The notes below the pieces were generated by a model that searched no databases, was not told the origin of the DNA, and saw nothing but the letters and a program-made list of their open reading frames with translations. Both the position numbers and the translations under genes were made by a program. A stretch of DNA of 22,691 bases from Bacteroidota bacterium. GTDB taxonomy: Bacteria > Bacteroidota > Bacteroidia > Chitinophagales > Chitinophagaceae. The stretch lies in the NCBI GenBank assembly GCA_023386235.1, contig JAEWKC010000029.1, positions 1 to 22,691 on the forward strand. Reading direction: 5' to 3'. Below are positions 6,509 to 16,000 of this stretch, in pieces (the stretch's first letter is position 1; each line of letters starts with the position of its first letter).

Positions 6509-9500
6509 ATGAACATGAATGCCAGTCGCGATAATAATTTCCTGTACCAGTTTTATCAAACGGTAAATATATTTAAAAATAACAAAGCTGTTACTTTTAA
6601 TGATACAAGTTATTCTTACGCCGAACTAAACACAAAAGCCAACGCTATAAGCCATTACCTGACTTCTAAAGGTATACAAAAAGGAGACATCGTTGCTGTA
6701 TACCTTGATCGCGGACCAGAAGTGATCTTTTCTATTATAGGTATTTTAAAATGTGGCGCTGCTTATCTTCCTATAGATCCTTTTTATCCCGAAGACAGAA
6801 TTCAACTGATGCTGAAAGACGCTTCTGCAAAATTTGTGATTACTTCTCTACGACCGGAGAACTCTTGTAAGTGCGGAGAGAAAATTTTAATTGAAGAAAT
6901 AATGCGATACGATCAGCCTGAAAGCCTTGATAATCCTGACGTTGCCATTGACTCAAACGATGTGGCTTATGTAATTTATACTTCAGGATCTTCAGGTGTT
7001 CCAAAAGGTGTGATGGTAACACATGGCAACATAATACATTTTTTAAAAGGTATGCAGAGAGTTTTTCAAATTAACGCTTCGGATAAATTTTTATCGGTTT
7101 CCAGCGTTTCCTTTGATGCTTCCTGCTTCGATAATTTTCTTTCTTTATCGCGCGGCGCAGAGTTGATACTGACAGATAATGAAACTGCAAAAGACGGTAA
7201 GAAGTTATTGCAAACTTTTCTTGAGAATAAAGCAACCGTTATGCTGGCAACACCTGTAACTTATCAATTAATGTTGCACGCAGGCTGGAAAGATAGGCTG
7301 TCTGCAACTATTATTTCCGCCGGTGAAGTATTGCCACAGAAGCTGGCGGGTGAACTTTTGCAAAGATGTTCAGCTTTATACAATGTGTACGGCCCCACAG
7401 AGACCACGGTTATTTGTATTCTTACGCAAATCTTTTCAGAAGACAATATAACGATTGGAAAACCTACAATCGACACATCGGTTTATATTTTAAATGATAA
7501 ACAGGAGCGGCTTGCAATGGGAGAAGTGGGAGAAATATATATTGGCGGCAAAGGTGTTTCAAAAGGTTATCTTAACAATGAGTCATTAACAGCAGAGAGG
7601 TTTTTAGAAGATCCGTTTGCTAATGAGAAAGATGCAAAAATGTATAAAAGCGGCGATCTGGGCAAATGGAGAAAAGATGGAAAAATTGATTATGCCGGAA
7701 GGGTTGACGACCAGGTTAAACTGCGCGGCTACAGGATTGAGTTAGGTGAAATCGAATACAGATTAATGCAAAATCAATACATCAGGCATGCTGTGGTTTT
7801 ACTGGATGAAGCGGATGCTGACAATAAAAAAATCGTTGCTTATGTAGTATTGAAAGATCAGGCAGACCGTGATAAACTTGAAACAATAAAAACCGATTTA
7901 AAAATGACACTGCCGGAATTCATGGTACCGGATCAGTTTATTTTCATGACTATTTTACCAATCAATCCGAATGGAAAAGTTGACAGGAAAAAACTATTAT
8001 CACTTTCAGTGAAACACAATGTACGTAACGGTTTGTTTAAAAAACCTGAGACTGAAATGCAAAAAAATATTGCTTCTGTCTGGTCAGCAATTTTAAAAAC
8101 AGAGACTGTAGGTATGGATGATAATTTTTTTGAAAATGGCGGTAATTCTTTACTGGCACAAAGACTGGTTTCTTCTCTTCAGCAAAAATATTCATATAAT
8201 CTTCCGATTACAAAAGTATATCAGTATCCTACGGTCTCTCAATTATCCGGTTATCTCGATGGAGAAGAAGCCAAAATCAATAATCATATAGAAAAGAAAA
8301 AATCTGGTAATAATAAAGACATAGCTGTCATAGGCATGGAATGCAATTTTCCCGGAGCAGGCTCTGTCAGAGAGTTTTGGCATGTTTTAGCAAACGGAAA
8401 AGAAACGATTTCCTTTTTTGATCAGCATGAAATAGACAGCTCTGTTGATGACAGCATAAAAAATGATCCAAATTATATAAAAGCCCGCGGAATTCTGAAA
8501 GACGTTGATCAGTTCGACGCCGATTTTTTTAATATAAATCCTAAACTCGCAGAGTTGATGGATCCTCAACAAAGAATATTCTTAGAAGTTTGTCGCAATC
8601 TGTTGGAGAAGACCGGCTATTTACAGGCGAACAAAGGAACAGGTGTATTCGCCGGATGCGGCACCAATACTTATTTTCACAACAATGTTATTCATCATAA
8701 AGACAAAATTGATAAGGTAGGATACTTTAATGCAGCTTCTGTTTCAGATAAAGATTACATCGGTACGCGCATCTCGTATCATCTGAATCTGACCGGACCG
8801 TCTGTGAACGTAAACTCAGCGTGCTCAACGTCTTTGCTTGCTATTGCACAGGCCGTAGAAAGTCTGAGAGCAGAACAATGCGCTATTGCTATTGCCGGAG
8901 GAGTGTCTATTCATGTGCCCGTGCAGGTAGGGTATTTATACGAAGAGGGTTCTATATTCAGCGCTGACGGGCATTCCAGACCGTTTGATAAAAATGCTAC
9001 GGGTACCATTTTTAGTGATGGCGCAGGAGCTGTTCTGCTGAAACCATTGGCAGACGCTGAACGCGACGGAGATAAAATTTATGCGGTTATTAAAGGTGTG
9101 GGCATCTCTAATGATGGTGGTAATAAAGGAAGCTTTATGGCGCCAAATGCAGAAGGACAGGCTGCCGCTATTAAAATGTCTATGGAAGACGCGCAAGTAC
9201 ATCCATCGCAAATCAGCTATATTGAAACACATGGTACGGCCACGCCGATTGGCGATCCTATTGAGTTTGAAGGAATGAAAATGGCTTTTGGAGAACAAGA
9301 TAAAACACAATATTGTGCTATCGGTTCTTTAAAAGGTAATGTGGGGCATCTTACACACGCGGCCGGTGTAGCCGGTTTAATTAAAACGGCATTGGCTTTA
9401 CATCACAAAAAAATTCCTGCTTCTATAAATTATTCAGCGCCAAATCCTATAATTGATTTTTCAAAAAGTCCTTTCGTTGTTAATCATCAACTTACTCAAT

Positions 9501-12500
9501 GGGATTGCGATGGAGAGAGGATTGCAGGCGTAAGTTCGTTTGGAGTTGGGGGCACGAATGTACATGTAATTCTTAAGGAATATAATCAGGCAGCTGAAAA
9601 AAATAGTGTTGTTAATCAACCAGCGATTATTAAATTATCTGCGACTAATGCAGACAGTTTGCAATTGTACTTTGAAAAATTATTGCAATACGCTAAAGAA
9701 AATATAGAAGAGAATATAGAAGATGTGGCATATACATTGAACACTACACGCAGTAATTTTTCTGTACGTTCCTATCTGGTTGCATCTGATATGAAAGATT
9801 TAATAGTGCAATTGAGTGATAGAGAAAAACTACTTTCACGCATTAGAAAAGTTTATAGTAAAGACAAGAAGATCGTATTCATGTTCCCGGGGCAGGGAAG
9901 TCAGTACCTGAATATGGGAAAGAAGTTGTACCATCAGTTATCGGTTTTTAAAAATGCAGTTGATGAATGTGCTGCTATTTTAATGAAAGAAATAGGTGAG
10001 GATATCAGAGACGTTATTTTTTCTGAAAAAGAAACGGAAGCGCAAAAAGATAAACTCCAAAATACCCGATATGCGCAACCGGGTATCTTTACAATTTCTT
10101 ACGCGCTTGCCAAACAATTTTCAAGTTGGGACATAGAGCCGGAAGCCTTTGTTGGTCATAGTATCGGCGAATTTGTAGCTGCACATCTGGCTGGTGTTTT
10201 TTCTTTAAAAGATGTGTTGAAGATCATCTCCAATCGGGGAAAAATGATCAGTGAATTACCTAAAGGATTGATGTTGTCCGTAAGAGCATCAGCGGATAGT
10301 TTAAAAGATTTTTTGCCTGAAGAGCTTTCTGTTGCGGCTATCAACGCGCCGCAATTATGTGTTGTTTCGGGCGAGGCTGAACAGGTAAATTCTTTTGCAG
10401 AACAGTTAAACCAAAGAAATATTGCCCATAATAGTTTGCATACAAGTCATGCGTTTCACTCCTCTATGATGACTCCTGTTGTGGATACTCTTTTTCAGGT
10501 TATAAGCAGTATTACATTGTCTAAGCCTGTTATACCAATAGTTTCAACAGTTACAGGCACATGGCTGAAAGATGAAGAAGCTACCGATCCCGCTTACTGG
10601 GCAAGGCATGCGAGAGCCTGTGTTGATTTTTCAAAAGCTATACAAACTCTTGAAGCAGACTGGCAGCCGGTATATCTTGAACTTGGCCCGGGAAGAACTA
10701 CAAGTACATTGGCAAAGCAACACGATCAGGATATTCGTTCAAGAGCATTCAGCGCTTTGGATACGAACAATAACACTGAAAATGAAATTATATGTGTTCA
10801 GTTAACACTTGGTGAATTATGGTCTTCAGGTGTAAATATTGACTGGAAAAAAATATATCAACAAAAACACACACTGCTTGATGAGGTACCTACTTATGCT
10901 TTTAATAAAAAAAAGTATTGGATAGAACCACTGAAAGCTATATACCATGAGGCTTCCAAGTTGTCTGAAGGATTTACACAAACTTCTACAAACGAAAAAA
11001 TACAGCATGTAATTACTATGGAAAGAAAAGATATACTTATTAAGAAAATCAAAGAAATTTTCGAATCGGCATCGGGTATAGATATTGCTCATGCCGATGT
11101 GCACAGTAGTTTTATGGAACTGGGGCTTGATTCCTTGTTGCTCACGCAAATTGCATCTTCCGTTAAGAAAGAATTTCAACTGCCGGTAACTTTTCGTCAG
11201 CTCAATGAAAGCTACGACAGCATTCATAAACTCGCTGTTTATCTTGATGAAAATCTTTCGCCGGAAGCTTATCAGCAGGAAGTAAAACAAAATATTGAAA
11301 ATGAAGAATGCATATCTCATCAAAGTCGGAATGAAAATACTGAAAACACCAGCGCTATAGAACTGATACAACAGCAATTGCACCTGCTTGCTCAACAGGT
11401 TTCATTATTAAACGGAAAAAGCGCTCCGCAATCTCCGCGCCGCGAAACATCAATAATACCTATTACAGTTATAAAACCGACTGTGCATATTTCTTCGGAG
11501 GAAAAAAATGAGCTTAAAAAACCATTTGGTGCAACTGCGCGAATTGAAAAAACAATTATAGGTATTACTGATCAGCAAAAAGAATATCTCAGAAAATTTA
11601 TTGAAAAATATAATAAAAAAACTGCCGGAAGCAAAGAATACACACAGTATTACAGAAATTGTATGGCTGATCCTCGCGTGGTTTCAGGGTTTAAACCACT
11701 TACAAAAGAAATGACTTATTCCATCGTTGTAAAAAAATCTGATGGCGCCTATTTATGGGATGTTGATGGTAATCAATATGTTGATGCATTGAATGGTTTT
11801 GGTTCTAATTTTCTCGGTTACCAGTCAGCTATTTTAAAGAAAGCCATACTTGCACAGGTAGAAAACGGTTATGAAATAGGCCCGCAACATGCATTAGCCG
11901 GTAATGTATGTAAACTTATTTGTGAGCTCACAGGATTTGACAGAGCGGGTTTGTGCAATACAGGTTCAGAGGCGGTGTTGGGTGCTATGCGCATTGCGCG
12001 AAGTATTACAAATAAAGAATTAATAGTCGCTTTTACAGGTTCGTATCATGGCATTAATGACGAAGTGTTGGTAAGAGGAACAAAGAAATTACAAACGTTT
12101 GCCGCGGCTTCAGGCATATTGAACAGCAATGTGCAAAATATGCTGATACTTGATTACGGTACCGAAGAATCGTTACAGATCATTAAAGAAAGGATTAATG
12201 AAATAGCCGGTGTTTTGGTGGAGCCGGTGCAAAGCAGGCGTCCTGAATTTGTTCCACTTGATTTTTTGAAAGCATTGAGACAATTGACAGAAACGAATGA
12301 TGTACCATTGATCTTTGATGAGGTCATCACCGGCTTCAGAGCACACAATGGAGGCTTTCAGGAAATGTTTGACATCAAAGCAGACCTGGCTACTTACGGA
12401 AAAGTAGTGGGCGGTGGTTTGTCTATCGGGGTTATAGCGGGAAATAAAAAGTACATGGACGCTTTAGATGGCGGTTACTGGCAGTATGAAGACGATTCTG

Positions 12501-13048
12501 TTCCTGAAGTGGGTGTCACTTATTTTGCAGGCACATTTGTTCGTCATCCGTTGGCGCTTTCTACTGCGCTTGCATCATTAAAGTATTTAAAACAAATGGG
12601 AGGCAAATTGCAGGAAAGTCTTAATGGCAAAACCGCTGAATTGTCTATCAGACTAAATACTATTTGTGAAAAATACGGGGTTCCTATTTACGTTGTTCAT
12701 TTCTCTTCTTTATGGAAAATTAAATTTAGGGAAGAATATCCTTACAGCGAACTGTTATTTTCTTCCATGCGATTTAAAAATATTCATATCTGGGACGGCT
12801 TCCCCTGCTTCCTTACAACTGCACATACTTCACAGGATATGGATAAGATAGCAACGGCATTTGAAGAAAGCATAAAAGAATTGTGTGATGCGGCATTTAT
12901 ACCTTATACGAAAAAGACAACAAAAAGTTTTATTAATATAGATCCTCCTGTTCCCGGCGCAAGGTTAGGAAAGGATAAAGAAGGTAACCCCGCGTGGTTT
13001 CTGCAAGATATATCAACAGGAAAATACATGTTGATTGATAATGAATAG
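6509..13048 (+). CDS. Hybrid NRPS-PKS: A-PCP-KS-AT-ACP-aminotransferase
   Basis: About 2179 residues; ATG at 6509 is preferred to an in-frame TTG at 6491. Domains: adenylation (about 10-505; YTSGSSGVPKG near 158, YGPTE 294-298, NGK with K490); carrier (GGNSL, S547); ketosynthase (605-1030; C772 in NSACSTS, H908, H947); acyltransferase (FPGQGS 1126-1131, GHSIGE with S1218, HAFHS 1314-1318, the malonyl-CoA signature); second carrier (GLDSL, S1542); class III PLP aminotransferase (1719-2120; DEVITGF D1937, Schiff-base K1965); tail VPGARLGKDKEGNPAWF. No N-terminal condensation domain, so it starts the chain. Adenylation code D203, A204, F207, L246, I269, A271, V293, V301, I302, K490: an alpha-amino acid (the Asp is kept), hydrophobic, identity unclear. 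No ketoreductase, so the beta-ketone is left for transamination. The layout recalls the KS-AT-ACP-aminotransferase parts of mycosubtilin MycA and microcystin McyE. All active-site residues I checked are intact. Confidence 0.93.
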   Translation: MNMNASRDNNFLYQFYQTVNIFKNNKAVTFNDTSYSYAELNTKANAISHYLTSKGIQKGDIVAVYLDRGPEVIFSIIGILKCGAAYLPIDPFYPEDRIQLMLKDASAKFVITSLRPENSCKCGEKILIEEIMRYDQPESLDNPDVAIDSNDVAYVIYTSGSSGVPKGVMVTHGNIIHFLKGMQRVFQINASDKFLSVSSVSFDASCFDNFLSLSRGAELILTDNETAKDGKKLLQTFLENKATVMLATPVTYQLMLHAGWKDRLSATIISAGEVLPQKLAGELLQRCSALYNVYGPTETTVICILTQIFSEDNITIGKPTIDTSVYILNDKQERLAMGEVGEIYIGGKGVSKGYLNNESLTAERFLEDPFANEKDAKMYKSGDLGKWRKDGKIDYAGRVDDQVKLRGYRIELGEIEYRLMQNQYIRHAVVLLDEADADNKKIVAYVVLKDQADRDKLETIKTDLKMTLPEFMVPDQFIFMTILPINPNGKVDRKKLLSLSVKHNVRNGLFKKPETEMQKNIASVWSAILKTETVGMDDNFFENGGNSLLAQRLVSSLQQKYSYNLPITKVYQYPTVSQLSGYLDGEEAKINNHIEKKKSGNNKDIAVIGMECNFPGAGSVREFWHVLANGKETISFFDQHEIDSSVDDSIKNDPNYIKARGILKDVDQFDADFFNINPKLAELMDPQQRIFLEVCRNLLEKTGYLQANKGTGVFAGCGTNTYFHNNVIHHKDKIDKVGYFNAASVSDKDYIGTRISYHLNLTGPSVNVNSACSTSLLAIAQAVESLRAEQCAIAIAGGVSIHVPVQVGYLYEEGSIFSADGHSRPFDKNATGTIFSDGAGAVLLKPLADAERDGDKIYAVIKGVGISNDGGNKGSFMAPNAEGQAAAIKMSMEDAQVHPSQISYIETHGTATPIGDPIEFEGMKMAFGEQDKTQYCAIGSLKGNVGHLTHAAGVAGLIKTALALHHKKIPASINYSAPNPIIDFSKSPFVVNHQLTQWDCDGERIAGVSSFGVGGTNVHVILKEYNQAAEKNSVVNQPAIIKLSATNADSLQLYFEKLLQYAKENIEENIEDVAYTLNTTRSNFSVRSYLVASDMKDLIVQLSDREKLLSRIRKVYSKDKKIVFMFPGQGSQYLNMGKKLYHQLSVFKNAVDECAAILMKEIGEDIRDVIFSEKETEAQKDKLQNTRYAQPGIFTISYALAKQFSSWDIEPEAFVGHSIGEFVAAHLAGVFSLKDVLKIISNRGKMISELPKGLMLSVRASADSLKDFLPEELSVAAINAPQLCVVSGEAEQVNSFAEQLNQRNIAHNSLHTSHAFHSSMMTPVVDTLFQVISSITLSKPVIPIVSTVTGTWLKDEEATDPAYWARHARACVDFSKAIQTLEADWQPVYLELGPGRTTSTLAKQHDQDIRSRAFSALDTNNNTENEIICVQLTLGELWSSGVNIDWKKIYQQKHTLLDEVPTYAFNKKKYWIEPLKAIYHEASKLSEGFTQTSTNEKIQHVITMERKDILIKKIKEIFESASGIDIAHADVHSSFMELGLDSLLLTQIASSVKKEFQLPVTFRQLNESYDSIHKLAVYLDENLSPEAYQQEVKQNIENEECISHQSRNENTENTSAIELIQQQLHLLAQQVSLLNGKSAPQSPRRETSIIPITVIKPTVHISSEEKNELKKPFGATARIEKTIIGITDQQKEYLRKFIEKYNKKTAGSKEYTQYYRNCMADPRVVSGFKPLTKEMTYSIVVKKSDGAYLWDVDGNQYVDALNGFGSNFLGYQSAILKKAILAQVENGYEIGPQHALAGNVCKLICELTGFDRAGLCNTGSEAVLGAMRIARSITNKELIVAFTGSYHGINDEVLVRGTKKLQTFAAASGILNSNVQNMLILDYGTEESLQIIKERINEIAGVLVEPVQSRRPEFVPLDFLKALRQLTETNDVPLIFDEVITGFRAHNGGFQEMFDIKADLATYGKVVGGGLSIGVIAGNKKYMDALDGGYWQYEDDSVPEVGVTYFAGTFVRHPLALSTALASLKYLKQMGGKLQESLNGKTAELSIRLNTICEKYGVPIYVVHFSSLWKIKFREEYPYSELLFSSMRFKNIHIWDGFPCFLTTAHTSQDMDKIATAFEESIKELCDAAFIPYTKKTTKSFINIDPPVPGARLGKDKEGNPAWFLQDISTGKYMLIDNE

Positions 13049-13082
13049 CGTTTCCGAAATTATTAAATATTATTAGAATAAA

Positions 13083-16000
13083 ATGTACACTTTGCAAAAA
13101 TCAATTATAGATTATGATCCTTTCTGCGGTCCAGAAATACAGAAAGTAGTGCCTACCACCGAACCCCAGCAGGAAATACTGGTTTCGTGCTTGCTCGGCG
13201 GCGAAGAAGCTAATCTGGCCTACAACGAATCTATCTCTCTGCAATTAAACGGAAGAATAAATTTTACGTTTTTAAACGATGCTTTAAGAATGGTTACACA
13301 AAGGCATGAGGCGCTGAGAGCTTCCTTTAATGCAGACGGTACTAAAATGGTGATTTATGAAAATGTAGATATTCCTTTAAAATATTCCGACTTAAGTGAT
13401 CTGTCTGCAGACGAACAAAAAACTGTGATTGAAGAATATAATAAACAAGAATCCGCCACAGCTTTTGATCTGTTGAATGGTCCGTTGATAAAATTTGGCT
13501 TATTTAAAATAAATAACAATGAAGCATTACTGCACATCAATACACACCATGTAATCTGTGACGGGTGGTCTATGGGGATTTTACTGGAAGATATTTCTGC
13601 CTTATATAATAATGCAGATATCCCCGCTATGCCTTTACAGTTCAGCGATTACGCGGAAGAATATGCTTCTTTCGTACAGTCGGATGACTACAATGAAATT
13701 GAAAATTATTGGGTAAAGAAATACAAAGACAATCTGCCTGCCTTTGAGCTACCTGCTGACTTTCAGCGTGCTGCCGCACGATCATACAGCTGCAAAAGAT
13801 ATGATCATTTACTTGACGATTCTGTCGCTTCTCAAATTAAAAAAGTAGCTGCAAAAAATAATAGCAGTTTTGTAAATACTTTAATGAGCGCTTTTGAAGT
13901 GCTGGTGTATAAATTGACCGGGCAATCCGATATAGTAATTGGTGTGCCGGTGGCAGATCAGGCCGCTTCGGATAATTTTAATTTAATAGGGCATTGTGTG
14001 AACCTGCTTCCGCTGAGAAGTAATCCCGACGGCACTTTGCCATTTAACGCGTATCTAAAACAACGCAAATCGGAAAGATTGAACGATTATGATCATCAGC
14101 GTTTTACTTTCGGCACTTTATTAAAGAAAATAAATGTTCCGAGAAATGGTTCCAGAATACCCTTGGTACCATTAAGTCTCAACGTAGATATTGGAATGGA
14201 TACGAACGTTTTATTTAAACAAATTGACTATACTATAGTTTACAACGAAAGGATTTCTGAGTCATTTGAAATTTTCCTGAACGTAACAAGCAGCAAAGAT
14301 AAATATATATTCCAATGGAACTATAATACCGGATTGTTTAAAGAAGAAACTATAAAATACTGGATGGATAGTTTCGTTGATTTACTAAGGCAGATAGGCG
14401 AGAAAGACGATGTATTGATTGATGCTTATCAGCTACCTGATCATGGAAAAAAAGCGGTTGATACAGGAGTTAATTGTAAACAACTGCCTGATAAAACCGT
14501 AGTTGAAATGTTTGAAGATGTTGCTGAAAAGTATTCTGAAAATACAGCTCTGGAATTTAAGGGAGAAAGCATATCATATCAACAGTTAAATTATCTCGCG
14601 GATATCTACGCTGCAATGCTTACAGATAAAGGCGTTCGGCAAGGAGATATTATTGGCGTTTTACTTGACAGGAGCAGTGAGCTGATTATTTCCTTGTTAG
14701 CGATTTTAAAATGTGGCGCAACTTATCTTCCGCTTGATCCTGCCTTTCCTGCAGAGCGCATTAAATTTATGCTTGACGATGCCGATACAAAGTATACAAT
14801 TATCAATCAAAAATATTCGGAAAACTTTAGAACAAATTCAGTTCAGGTAATAATAGAAGATCTGGTAATAGAAAACTATTTACCATTTTCAAGATCAGCT
14901 GCACAGGCACGTCAGGAAGATCTGGCCTATATCCTTTATACATCGGGGTCTACAGGAAAGCCAAAAGGTGTAATGATCACACAGAAAAATCTTTTAAATT
15001 TTCTTATATCGATGAAAGAGATGTTCAGTACAGATCACACCACGAGACTATTATCTGTAACTACCGTTTCATTTGATATTTCCGGGCTCGAAATATTCTT
15101 GCCATTAATCAGTGGAAGTACACTGATCCTTGCAGATGCGGAAACTGTAAAAGACGGAGGATTATTGACAGATTGCTTACTGAATAAGCGTATTAATCTG
15201 ATGCAGGCAACGCCTTCAACCTATAAATTAATGATCGAGGCAGGGTGGAATGAGCAATTGCCGGTAACAATTTTATGCGGTGGAGAGGCTTTGCCAAAAG
15301 ACCTGGCAGGTAAGTTATGTGATCGTTCCGAATCGGTATACAATATGTATGGCCCTACGGAAACTACTATTTGGTCAACCGTTGCTAAAGTCAATAGTAC
15401 AGACGATGTAGTATCAATAGGCGATCCTATTTTGAATACATACATATACCTGGTAAAAGATCACCGGCTTGTGAATCGCGGAGAAATAGGTGAAATCTGC
15501 ATTGGCGGCGCCGGCGTTGCAGTCGGGTATTATAACAGACCCGAGCTGACAGCAGAAAAATTTATTGACGATCCGTTTAGTAATTCGGGAAAGATGTATA
15601 AAACAGGAGACTTAGGCAAATATACATCTTCGGGAGCGCTAATCTGCCTGGGAAGAATAGATCAGCAGGCAAAAATTAGGGGATACAGGATAGAATTGGG
15701 CGAGATTGAAGAACAGATACTAAATATACAACAAATCAAGGATGTTGCGGTTGTTGTAAAAAATGCGGGAGAAGCGGAGAAATTAGTAGCTTATATCATA
15801 AAGGATGATTTTGATACAACGCCTGTAAACAAGCAGCAGATTATATCCTGGCGCAATATCCTTGGAGATTTTTTGCCAGCCTACATGATTCCTGAAGAGT
15901 GGATACCGATAAAAGAATTTCCTTTAACTCCTAATAAAAAAACAGACAGAAAAGCATTGATCAATTATCAGTCTGAAACTATTTTAAATACAGAATTAGA

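Noticed and set aside
8936..9310. 124-codon minus-strand open frame opposite the ketosynthase
   Set aside because: It mirrors the conserved ketosynthase coding sequence, has no family resemblance and no promoter.
10826..11395. 189-codon minus-strand open frame inside the hybrid synthetase gene
   Set aside because: Low-complexity, Phe/Tyr/Ser-rich translation without recognisable motifs; it lies opposite intact acyltransferase and carrier domain sequence and is a shadow frame.
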